From Clostridiales bacterium (lineage in GTDB: Bacteria > Bacillota > Clostridia > Lachnospirales > Lachnospiraceae), in assembly GCA_019420405.1 (NCBI GenBank), contig JAHZHF010000027.1, positions 1 to 20,072 on the forward strand: 20,072 bases of DNA, read 5' to 3'. Below, piece by piece: positions 1 through 7,349 of this stretch. The position numbers were made by a program, and so were the translations under genes. Numbering within the stretch: position 1 is the first letter of the stretch; each line of letters starts with the position of its first letter. The notes beneath the pieces were generated by a model. That model searched no databases, was not told the origin of the DNA, and worked only from the letters and a program-made list of their open reading frames with translations.

Positions 1-11
1 GTGAAACTTAA

Positions 12-107
12 AGTACCGGATACGGATGTTAGGACAGGCGGGGCGCTTGTCTGAGTGTCAGCGAGTTAAGCCCCGGCTGTCCTTACCTTTAAGCCATATA
101 CGGTACT
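12..107 (+). repeat. Long imperfect hairpin element, copy 1
   Basis: A long imperfect inverted repeat. The outer arms are AGTACCG (12-18) and CGGTACT (101-107), and the similarity runs inward through GGACAGGCGGGGC against GCCCCGGCTGTCC around an apical segment that reads TTGTCTGAGTGTCAGCGAG. A second element with the same layout lies on the other strand at 11585-11676. Strand here is only relative: it is the reading with TGAG...GCGAG in the loop. It could be a structured RNA, a strong terminator-like stem after the glcD-type gene, or a small mobile palindrome. I do not recognise the family. Confidence 0.6.
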
Positions 108-241
108 TTGTAGTTTCCCTTATCCCCTGGAGCGAAGCCCGAAGCCTTCCTCCATCCACGCAGAATACGTTTGAGAATCGGCTCTGTTTTCGGATGTTTT
201 GAATTCGGAAGTTATTGAACTTTATAGCACTGCCTTCTTAC
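108..241. other. Intergenic stretch downstream of the glcD-type gene
   Basis: Between the hairpin element and the stop codon of the FAD dehydrogenase I see no convincing gene, RNA or classical terminator with a T-run. A short open frame starting at 215 on the plus strand is antisense to the dehydrogenase and has no recognisable product. Confidence 0.4.
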
Positions 242-1642
242 TCATTCCATATCAATTATCTTACCCGGGTTCAAAATTCCTTTCGGATCAAATACTTGTT
301 TTATCCCTCTCATCAGGCAAATAATATTTTCTCCGGCCTGCTCAGTAAAATATGCTTTCTTTGCATATCCGATTCCGTGCTCTCCAGACACTGCCCCGCT
401 CAGTGTTCTGGCTCTGGCATACATCTTTTCAAAAATCTCACCGCACTTTTTCCACCATTCATCTTCCTTCAAATTATCCCGGCAAATATAAATATGCAGA
501 TTTCCATCCCCAGCATGTCCGAAACTGGGAATTCTTATGTGATATTCATCTGACAGATCATGGACATATTGTATGAACTCCGCTACTTTATCCCGCGGGA
601 CTACAACGTCGCATTCATCCATCTCTGGCGTAGATGATTTGATTGCCTCCAGAAAAGCTCCTCTGGCAGACCATACGGATTCCTTTCTCTCATCTGTATC
701 CACAGTCAAAACATCTCTTGCCCCATGCTCAAGACAGTATAAAGCTGTTTTATAACATTCTTCCTCAATTTGAGCTTTCGAATTTCCATCAAAAGTAAGC
801 AGCAAATATGCCGGACTCTCTGTATCCGGAAATTTTTTCCCGAGATACTCTTCTGCAAAAAGAATCACTTCTCTCTCCATAAACTCTATCGCTGTAGGAT
901 TTCCTTTTAATTTAATGATTTCCGGTACCGCATGAATCGCTTCACTGGCAGAGGCGTATGGAATAAGCAAACTTATGCTTTTTTCAGGAAGGGGCAGTAT
1001 CTTTAATACAGCTTTTGTAATTATTGCCAGAGTTCCCTCAGATCCTATGATCAGATCTTTTAAATCATATCCCGAACTGTTTTTCACAATTTTCCCGCCG
1101 AATGATTCAATATCGCCATTGGGGAGCACAACCGTAAGACCTCTGACATAATCACGAGTCACCCCATATCTTACTGCTCTCATACCTCCGGCATTCGTAC
1201 TAATATTCCCCCCAATCGTAGCTGATTTTTCTCCAGGATCTGGAGGGTAAAAAAATCCTCTTTCTTCCACATATTGTGAAAGATCCATAAGAAGGACTCC
1301 AGGTTCAACGGTTACTGTCATATTCTCTGTATCAAGCTCTAATATCCGATTCATCCCTGTAGTCTCCAACATAATCCCACCATGTACAGCTACCGCTGAA
1401 CCTACAAGGCCTGTCCCAGCTCCTCGTACAACTACAGGGATCTCCTCCTGCCAGGCATATTTCATAATACTGGCAATCTCCTCTTCTGAACTGGCCTGCA
1501 CCACTACATCAGGATAACTTTTTACCCCTCCCAGCTCGTCATGGCTGTAATCCTCCCCAATATCGCTGCCTATCTGCATTTTCTCCGGACACACAAGGCC
1601 TTGTAGATACGAAATGTGCTTTTCTTCTACATACTTCCTCAT
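242..1642 (-). CDS. glcD: FAD-linked 2-hydroxyacid (lactate/glycolate-type) dehydrogenase, GlcD/LctD family
   Basis: A 466-residue flavoprotein of the FAD_binding_4 plus FAD-oxidase C-terminal fold, which oxidises a 2-hydroxy acid such as lactate or glycolate to the 2-oxo acid. The PCMH-type FAD domain shows RGAGTGLVGSAV (73-84) and PPDPGEKSATIGGN (about 133-146). The C-terminal domain shows SFGHAGDGNLH (373-383), GEHGIG (420-425) and the closing DPKGILNPGK. The ATG at 1642 overlaps the etfA stop (TGATG). A GTG three bases upstream could also serve, and GGAGG precedes both. Directly behind etfB and etfA it matches the order of lctBCD of Acetobacterium woodii, where the enzyme couples lactate oxidation to NAD+ by flavin-based electron confurcation. 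Substrate here is inferred, not shown; D-lactate, glycolate or 2-hydroxyglutarate are all possible. Confidence 0.88.
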   Translation of the reverse strand: MRKYVEEKHISYLQGLVCPEKMQIGSDIGEDYSHDELGGVKSYPDVVVQASSEEEIASIMKYAWQEEIPVVVRGAGTGLVGSAVAVHGGIMLETTGMNRILELDTENMTVTVEPGVLLMDLSQYVEERGFFYPPDPGEKSATIGGNISTNAGGMRAVRYGVTRDYVRGLTVVLPNGDIESFGGKIVKNSSGYDLKDLIIGSEGTLAIITKAVLKILPLPEKSISLLIPYASASEAIHAVPEIIKLKGNPTAIEFMEREVILFAEEYLGKKFPDTESPAYLLLTFDGNSKAQIEEECYKTALYCLEHGARDVLTVDTDERKESVWSARGAFLEAIKSSTPEMDECDVVVPRDKVAEFIQYVHDLSDEYHIRIPSFGHAGDGNLHIYICRDNLKEDEWWKKCGEIFEKMYARARTLSGAVSGEHGIGYAKKAYFTEQAGENIICLMRGIKQVFDPKGILNPGKIIDME

Positions 1643-2835
1643 CACTTCTCACCTCCCTTAATCATAGACAGTACTTCTGGGAGTATTTCATAAAGATCCC
1701 CCACAAATCCATAGTGTGCAATGTCAAATATAGCTGCGTTTCTGTCAGAATTCACTGCGATAATACAGTCCGCTCCTTTCATTCCTGCCGCGAACTGTAC
1801 CGCCCCTGAAATTCCCAGAGCTATTAAAAGTTTCGGTTTCACAGTTCTCCCGCTCAGTCCAATCTGTCTTCTCGCATCAAACCATCCGGACTCAACGAGC
1901 GGCCTCGTACAAGCCGTCTGTGCATGAAGTAGTCCGGCAAGTTCCTGCACCAGCGCCATCCCTTTCTTATCTCTCACTCCCCTTCCTGCTGCAACTATTA
2001 TTTCGGCTTCACTGATATCAATCTGTTTCGGCTTTACTGTTTTGTCCAGCAGTTTGATGCCGGTCTTTATTCTGTGATCCGGTATTTTTCGTATTATAAG
2101 TTTCCCACCCGGATTCTCTGTTCTGAACGCTTTTGAAAAAACCTTATAACGCACAGTGCAAAACTGGGGTCTTGCGTTCGGCGTTATTATTTGCGCCATA
2201 ATATTTCCCCCAAAAGCTGGACGGATCTGAACTAAATCAGAGTTTTGTTTCATAGAGAGGGCAGTACAGTCTGCAGTTAAACCTGTATGAAATCTTGCAG
2301 CAGTTCTTGGCGCCAGTGATCGTCCTTTCACCGTTGCGCCAAACAGCATCACTGAAGGATGTACTTCATGAATAAAATCTTCCAGTACAGCGGTGTAGGA
2401 AACCGGAGCGTATTCATTTAATGCCACATTTTCATAGTAATATATTTTATTCGTTCCATAATGCATAAGCTCTTCCGCTTCATCTTCCATATCATAGCCT
2501 GCTACAACCGCATACACAGGTTGTGACACAATTTCCGCCAATTCCCTTGCTTTTCCGAGAAGTTCATATGTAACTGGATGGATCTTTTTTCCTTCCTGCT
2601 CTGCAAACACTGCGATTCCCTTCCAGTCACTCTTATCCACCTTTTTTTCTTCGGATTCTTCCCAAGTGATCAAACCCGGAATTCCATTCTTTACGCAGAG
2701 TCTGCACACCCGGCACCCCGCATCTATTTCTAAAATCCCATCATGATAAGAAAGTGCATTAAAAGGGCAGATCCCACACATTTTTTCAGCTATCTCTCTG
2801 GTAACTTTTTCCTGATGTATCACTAAGCGCCCCAT
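1642..2835 (-). CDS. etfA: Electron transfer flavoprotein alpha subunit with N-terminal [4Fe-4S] domain
   Basis: 397 residues, longer than plain EtfA because of an N-terminal Fe-S segment with C20-x2-C23-P and C41-x2-C44-x2-C47, consistent with one [4Fe-4S] cluster. The rest is the EtfA fold: an ETF N-domain, then the FAD-binding domain with AAGRGVRDKKG, QIGLSGRTVKP and the near-universal ALGISGAVQF. Such Fe-S-extended EtfA proteins are known from clostridial lactate dehydrogenase complexes (LctC type), where the alpha FAD relays electrons between the dehydrogenase and the bifurcating FAD in EtfB. Its start lies 12 nt after etfB, and its stop overlaps the next gene, so the three are a translationally linked unit. 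Confidence 0.93.
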   Translation of the reverse strand: MGRLVIHQEKVTREIAEKMCGICPFNALSYHDGILEIDAGCRVCRLCVKNGIPGLITWEESEEKKVDKSDWKGIAVFAEQEGKKIHPVTYELLGKARELAEIVSQPVYAVVAGYDMEDEAEELMHYGTNKIYYYENVALNEYAPVSYTAVLEDFIHEVHPSVMLFGATVKGRSLAPRTAARFHTGLTADCTALSMKQNSDLVQIRPAFGGNIMAQIITPNARPQFCTVRYKVFSKAFRTENPGGKLIIRKIPDHRIKTGIKLLDKTVKPKQIDISEAEIIVAAGRGVRDKKGMALVQELAGLLHAQTACTRPLVESGWFDARRQIGLSGRTVKPKLLIALGISGAVQFAAGMKGADCIIAVNSDRNAAIFDIAHYGFVGDLYEILPEVLSMIKGGEK

Positions 2836-2847
2836 TATTCTCTCCTT

Positions 2848-3636
2848 TTATATAAATTTCTGTTCTGTAAGTATATTACAGAAGGTTCCTGTCATCTGTT
2901 CCGTACTTGCTTCAAACAATTGCTTTGTCTCCTTCTTTTCCGGAGGAAATATTCTTTCTACCTGAGTCGGAGAACCTGCAAGACCATAATGATCTGCCTC
3001 TTTATCCTCCATATCTTTCAGTCCCAGTTCAATAATCTCTGCTTTTTTCCCTCTCAATGCTCTTTTCAAAGACGGAAGCCTCGGTGTATTTGCATTCTTT
3101 TCAATTGTCACCAGACAGGGAAACGGTACACTTAATTCCCTGGTATACTCCTCCTGATTTTCCACCAATGTCATTCTGTCTTCTTCTACTGTTTTTATTG
3201 ACAGAACATTGCTCACATGCTCTATTTTTAACAATTCTGCCATCTCCGGCCCAATCTGAGCCGTGTCCCCGTCTGTTGTCTGCTTTCCACAGATAATTAA
3301 ATCATAATTTCCCATCTTCCTAATTCCCTGAACAATTGTATAACTGGTAGCCGCTACATCTGCCCCGGCAAAGGCTTTATCACTTAAAAGTATCCCCCGG
3401 TCAGCTCCCATCCACACTGCTTCTTTCAACACCTCCACAGCCTGGGCCGGCCCCATGGTAAGTGCATCTACCATTCCTCCATATTTTTCTTTTATACGGA
3501 CTCCCTGTTCAATTGCAAACAGATCAAACGGATTCATTTTTGTTTCCGCAGTATCCCTTTTCAATACCCCGGTTTCTTCATCGACTTCTACATGAGTAGC
3601 CCCGGGAACCTGCTTTATGCACACCAGTATCCTCAT
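2848..3636 (-). CDS. etfB: Electron transfer flavoprotein beta subunit, bifurcating type
   Basis: 262 residues beginning MRILVCIKQVPG, the typical EtfB start. KQTTDGDTAQIGPE (about 118-131) corresponds to the FAD/nucleotide-binding loop characteristic of NAD-linked bifurcating EtfBs, as opposed to the AMP-binding EtfBs of respiratory systems. It forms a heterodimer with EtfA and would exchange electrons with NAD(H) and ferredoxin. AGGAGGAG sits just ahead of the ATG at 3636. An intrinsic terminator lies immediately upstream (3654-3696), leaving almost no room for a private promoter, so expression probably depends on read-through from the rpiR-like gene or on an internal promoter within it. 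Confidence 0.92.
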   Translation of the reverse strand: MRILVCIKQVPGATHVEVDEETGVLKRDTAETKMNPFDLFAIEQGVRIKEKYGGMVDALTMGPAQAVEVLKEAVWMGADRGILLSDKAFAGADVAATSYTIVQGIRKMGNYDLIICGKQTTDGDTAQIGPEMAELLKIEHVSNVLSIKTVEEDRMTLVENQEEYTRELSVPFPCLVTIEKNANTPRLPSLKRALRGKKAEIIELGLKDMEDKEADHYGLAGSPTQVERIFPPEKKETKQLFEASTEQMTGTFCNILTEQKFI

Positions 3637-3653
3637 TTTTCTCCTCCTGCATA

Positions 3654-3696
3654 TAAAAAAACACCTCCGTACATTTTTGATGCCGGGGGTGTTTTT
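3654..3696 (-). terminator. Intrinsic terminator between the rpiR-like gene and etfB
   Basis: On the minus strand AAAACACCCCCGG pairs with CGGAGGTGTTTTTTT around an A/T-rich loop: a G/C-rich stem followed by seven T residues, 12 bases after the regulator's stop. The plus strand also ends in a T-run, so it could act in both directions. Since etfB begins about 18 nt beyond it, it probably lowers, rather than abolishes, transcription into etfBA-glcD. Confidence 0.8.
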
Positions 3697-3708
3697 ACAT
3701 CTTTATAC

Positions 3709-4572
3709 TTAATACATTTTATCTATGATAGACTGTGCTGTCTTTTGATTATTTTTATAACTGTCATCATAATTTTTTCTATAATATTCTATGTACAGAA
3801 CCTCCATGATATACATCTGGCTGATGACCGCCGTTGTAGACCCTCCCTGCAGCGGCCCTTCGTTCGCACCGCATAGAAGAACGGTATATGCCTGATTTGT
3901 CAACGGAGATTTTGCAAACCTGGTAATACCAGCTACATACGCACCTGACTGCTTTGCCGTCTTAGCAATCAATATGGAATCTTTTGTAGAACCGGAATAA
4001 GAAAGTACAATCGCAACATCATTTTCTTTAAGTGTCGATGCAACCATAGTCTGCATATGAGAATCAGTATAGCAGTATATCTTATTCGATATGCGCAGAA
4101 ATTTATTTGCACACATCATTGCCATAATCTGGCTGGCACCCACACCAAAGAAAAATATGCGTTCCGCATCTGTCATTTTCTGTACAAGCAGATCCACTTT
4201 TCCTGAATCGAGAAGGACACGGGTTTCTTTCAATACATTTATATTGGAATTGAGCAATTTATCAGCCATGTCTGAAAAAGTATCGTCCATAGAGACATTC
4301 GTTGTCATGACATCCTGTCCTTTTTCTTTGTCCTCACTCTGTATATTCATTGATAGCTGAATCTTAAACTCCTGATATCCCTGGAGCTTCATACTCTTAC
4401 AAAAACGAAATACTGTAGTTTCACCGACGCAGCAGGCATCCGCAAGGTCAGTAATGGACATAAACAGCACTTCCTGTGCATGTTCAAGTATAAAATCTGC
4501 AACTTTCTTTTCTGCTTTCGTAAAATGTGGATACGCAGAGCGAAGCCGCATCATAAAATTATCCTGACTCAT
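3709..4572 (-). CDS. RpiR-family transcriptional regulator (HTH + SIS domains)
   Basis: 287 residues. The N-terminal HTH_6 domain (about 1-75) includes SITDLADACCVGETTVFRFC, with the recognition helix near 50-60. The C-terminal SIS sugar-phosphate-binding domain (about 125-265) includes FFGVGASQ and SYSGSTKDSILIAKTAK. SIS-domain regulators sense phosphosugars; RpiR members control nan operons in Vibrio (repressor) and Streptococcus (activator), sensing amino-sugar compounds. The ATG at 4572 is chosen because GGGAGGG lies 7 nt upstream; a start 18 nt earlier would lack this. It lies 33 nt after the ROK kinase, co-transcribed with the pathway, so it most likely controls this cluster. Likely sites are the palindromes at 11506-11551. 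Confidence 0.9.
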   Translation of the reverse strand: MSQDNFMMRLRSAYPHFTKAEKKVADFILEHAQEVLFMSITDLADACCVGETTVFRFCKSMKLQGYQEFKIQLSMNIQSEDKEKGQDVMTTNVSMDDTFSDMADKLLNSNINVLKETRVLLDSGKVDLLVQKMTDAERIFFFGVGASQIMAMMCANKFLRISNKIYCYTDSHMQTMVASTLKENDVAIVLSYSGSTKDSILIAKTAKQSGAYVAGITRFAKSPLTNQAYTVLLCGANEGPLQGGSTTAVISQMYIMEVLYIEYYRKNYDDSYKNNQKTAQSIIDKMY

Positions 4573-4605
4573 AGGTTTGCCCTCCCGCATATAAATTCTG
4601 TCTGA

Positions 4606-5502
4606 CTAACTGTCAGAAACAATGTTCCGTGCTTTTTTCTCCGCCAGATAAACAGCTCCCCACAACCCGGCTCTATTTTCAAGAGCTGCAGGACAAATTT
4701 TTACACCGGCAAAACTCGGCATAATCCTGCTGAGTACGTTCTTCTTGACCGCCTCTACGACATAGGGCTGTTTCATAACACCCCCGCCTAAAATCACGCA
4801 CCCCGGATTAAACACATGTATCAGAGTTACCAGCCCATGTGCGATCTCGTCTATCCACTCATCTACTATCTGATGTACCCACGGCCGATCTAAATTTGAA
4901 AATACCTGACGTCCGGTCTTAATTTCCGGATTAACCTCCTGTACTTTCCTAACCAATATCTTTGTAGAAGCGTAATTCTCATAACTTCCACTAATCCGTC
5001 TTCCTGCCTCTGCCTCTTCACCGTGAATAATCATACTTCCGAATTCCCCGGCAGACCCCGAAAATCCTCGGTACAATTCTCCGTTAATAACAATTGCCCC
5101 GCCTACTCCTGTTCCGTATGTAAGACACAGGTAATTTTTTTCTCCCTGTCCTGCGCCGAAATGGCCCTCTCCCAAAGCAGCCGCATTCACATCATTTTCT
5201 ACTGCTACAGGCACTCCAAACTGCGTGTTCAAAATTTTGCCAAGCTGAATCCCCGTATATCCGGGCAGGTTATCATTTGCATGAATAATCGTTCCCGTTA
5301 CATTGTCCACCTGCCCGGCCGTACTGATTCCTATCCCGTCACAAATCCCCTTTGTCTTAATAATCTGGCAAATTTTTGAAACAATACATGAGCCGCCTTT
5401 CTCCGCTTCTGTTGCGTGTTCTTCAATCTCATGCAGGCATCCATCACGATAGACCCCCGATTTGATAGAAGTTCCGCCGATATCAAGCACTGTTAACTTC
5501 AT
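4606..5502 (-). CDS. nanK: ROK-family sugar kinase, probable N-acetylmannosamine kinase
   Basis: 298 residues of the ROK fold. Phosphate-binding DIGGTSIKSG lies at 7-16, the catalytic Asp in VENDVNAAALGE is D104, and the second phosphate loop TYGTGVGGA is at 128-136. The usual ROK zinc signature (a His followed by CxCGxxGCxE) is not present: after AGEFG (151-155) there is H160, but the cysteine cluster is replaced by EAEAGRRISGSYENYAS. Zinc-less ROK kinases exist in Firmicutes. Its position between nanE and an RpiR regulator makes ManNAc to ManNAc-6-P the most likely reaction; glucokinase or another hexose kinase activity cannot be excluded from sequence alone. Confidence 0.82.
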   Translation of the reverse strand: MKLTVLDIGGTSIKSGVYRDGCLHEIEEHATEAEKGGSCIVSKICQIIKTKGICDGIGISTAGQVDNVTGTIIHANDNLPGYTGIQLGKILNTQFGVPVAVENDVNAAALGEGHFGAGQGEKNYLCLTYGTGVGGAIVINGELYRGFSGSAGEFGSMIIHGEEAEAGRRISGSYENYASTKILVRKVQEVNPEIKTGRQVFSNLDRPWVHQIVDEWIDEIAHGLVTLIHVFNPGCVILGGGVMKQPYVVEAVKKNVLSRIMPSFAGVKICPAALENRAGLWGAVYLAEKKARNIVSDS

Positions 5503-5573
5503 ATTCTATTTTAACCCCTAATCTTAAAGCAATACAATATTTTTTGCCTATTATTTCCATATTTTTCCATTTC
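5503..5573 (-). other. A/T-rich spacer between nanE and the kinase gene
   Basis: A 71-nt gap, long for this operon. It has two ATGGAAA-type repeats and only a weak AGGGG ribosome site ahead of the kinase. I see no clear promoter or terminator. Confidence 0.35.
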
Positions 5574-6254
5574 TTACAGTACCTGTACAAATTTTTTTGT
5601 AATATCCATTGGTCTTGTAATCGCAGTTCCGATCACAGCTGCCCACACCCCTGCATCTAATACTTTACGCAGCTGTTCGGGAGTCCAGATCCCTCCTTCC
5701 GCTATAACAGGTTTCCCTGCTTTTTTGGCCAGTTCTTTCATCAAAGTAAGATTAGGGAGCGATACATCCCGGGTATAAGAGGTATAACCGCTCAGTGTAG
5801 TTCCTACAATATCGAATCCAAGATCAGCAGCCTTCAAACCTTCTTCCAGAGTCGAGCAGTCCGCCATAAACAACTGTTCCGGATATCTTTTCCTCACCTC
5901 CAGGAAAAAATCTTCCAGATTTCTTCCCCCCGGACGTTTTCTGTCTGTGGCGTCCATCGCCAGAATATCCGGCTTAATCGTCATCAACTCATCCACTTCC
6001 TTCACAGTCGGCGTAATCATAACATCAGAATCGTCATATTTTCTTTTGATTATCCCAATAATCGGAAGATTTACTTCCTCCCGTATTTTGAGGATATCAG
6101 ACACTGAATTAGCTCTGATTCCTGCTGCTCCGCCCCGCATCGCAGCCACAGCCATCCTCTGCATGATAAAAGAACTGTGAAGCGGCTCATCTTCCAAAGC
6201 CTGACAGGACACGATCAGCCTTCCCTTTATCTTCGCTAAGATCTCTTTCCCCAT
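5574..6254 (-). CDS. nanE: N-acetylmannosamine-6-phosphate 2-epimerase
   Basis: 226 residues, the normal length for NanE, a TIM barrel that converts ManNAc-6-P to GlcNAc-6-P in sialic acid breakdown. Diagnostic stretches are IVSCQALEDEPLH (14-26), AGIRANS (44-50), GIIKRKY with the catalytic Lys70, DATDRKRPGG (101-110), ADCSTLEEG (131-139) and PVIAEGGIWTPEQ with the catalytic Glu186, then the phosphate-binding VIGTAITRP (207-215). The ATG at 6254 is preceded by AAAGGAGG. The product would feed NagA/NagB, which are not in this window. This is the most specific pathway marker in the cluster. Confidence 0.96.
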   Translation of the reverse strand: MGKEILAKIKGRLIVSCQALEDEPLHSSFIMQRMAVAAMRGGAAGIRANSVSDILKIREEVNLPIIGIIKRKYDDSDVMITPTVKEVDELMTIKPDILAMDATDRKRPGGRNLEDFFLEVRKRYPEQLFMADCSTLEEGLKAADLGFDIVGTTLSGYTSYTRDVSLPNLTLMKELAKKAGKPVIAEGGIWTPEQLRKVLDAGVWAAVIGTAITRPMDITKKFVQVL

Positions 6255-6282
6255 CCGAGTCCTCCTTTCATTCCGTAAATTT

Positions 6283-7329
6283 CTAATCGCATTTAATTTT
6301 ATCCAGGGCACTCTCCAGGCGTTCAGTATCTGTCACTTCTGTCTTCTCCTGCAAATACGCAATAAGTTTGTCATAACTGGTCTCAGTACATTCAAAATGT
6401 ATATCTGCCAAATTCATCGGCATCCCAAAATGATTCATAAATTCAGTCAGTCTGCGGATCTCTCTGTGATCATCTCCGTTATAATACATCTGCATAATCA
6501 ACCCGACGCCCACTATTTCACCGTGAAGGATATCTTTTGATTCCTCCGGGAATTCTCTTCTGACAAAATCGTATAGCCCATGGGCCAAAGCCAATTGTCC
6601 ACTTCCTGATGAAAATCCGCTTACAATTGATGTATGAATAAGGTTCGTGACAATCATATCCCGCACCTTGTCCGAATTTTCAAGATTGTCAGCCAGGTTT
6701 AACCCTTCTCCCATAATAAAATTCCATATTATTTTAGAATTTTCATAACAGATATATTTATCCAGCCCACAGTCTCTATAGCTTTCTATATTAAGATTAT
6801 GGATAACTTCCGGCAGTTTTGCCAATGAGTCCACCATTCCGGCCGCCCAAAGCCTTTTCGGCGATTTTCGGATCAGTTCGGTATCTGCAAGCACAACATC
6901 AACTTCTCTGTGCATTGCGACAGATCCATCTGCTCTTCCTTCATCTGTATACATAATGCATACTGCCGAACTGGCAACACATGTGGCGACAGATGTAGGC
7001 ACAGTTATAATCGGACAATCTGCAAATGCCGCCGTACATTTCGCCAGATCAATACATTTTCCACCGCCTACTCCGATTACAAGATCACACTGTTCCTCTT
7101 TCAATATTTGTGCGTACTTCCTCGCCCAATTTTTTGAACATGCACCTGTATGTCTGATAACTCTTCCCATAGAACTGAGCTTTACCACTTCATTCACTCT
7201 GTCGATAGAACTTGGACCTCCAATAATCAGGGCTTTTTCGCCAAAATATTTCATTTCTTCTCTGAGCATATGAATAACATGCTCCCCTACGATAAACCTG
7301 CCTGTTCCGACTTTTAATTCATCTGCCAT
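6283..7329 (-). CDS. Iron-containing alcohol dehydrogenase family protein, YbdH/HcxA- or GldA-like
   Basis: 348 residues. NAD(P)-binding IGVGGGKCIDLAK (85-97), the nucleotide loop PTSVATCVASSA (111-122), and candidate metal ligands D167 (GMVDSLAK), H250 (LALAHGLYD) and H269 (DILHGE), as in glycerol dehydrogenase. The PTxxATCxA...YTDEG pattern resembles E. coli YbdH (HcxA), which reduces 2-oxo acids to 2-hydroxy acids, more than GldA (my recollection of the family, no alignment done). The ATG at 7329 follows AGAGGTGG; upstream in-frame sequence overlaps the permease gene and is not coding. No such enzyme belongs to the standard sialate pathway; it may handle a 2-oxo/2-hydroxy acid or a polyol linked to the imported sugar. 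Confidence 0.8.
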   Translation of the reverse strand: MADELKVGTGRFIVGEHVIHMLREEMKYFGEKALIIGGPSSIDRVNEVVKLSSMGRVIRHTGACSKNWARKYAQILKEEQCDLVIGVGGGKCIDLAKCTAAFADCPIITVPTSVATCVASSAVCIMYTDEGRADGSVAMHREVDVVLADTELIRKSPKRLWAAGMVDSLAKLPEVIHNLNIESYRDCGLDKYICYENSKIIWNFIMGEGLNLADNLENSDKVRDMIVTNLIHTSIVSGFSSGSGQLALAHGLYDFVRREFPEESKDILHGEIVGVGLIMQMYYNGDDHREIRRLTEFMNHFGMPMNLADIHFECTETSYDKLIAYLQEKTEVTDTERLESALDKIKCD

Positions 7330-7349
7330 GATACCACCTCTTTTCTTCA

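Noticed and set aside
215..553. A 112-codon plus-strand frame at the left edge
   Set aside because: It overlaps the C-terminal coding region of the FAD dehydrogenase and has no identifiable product.
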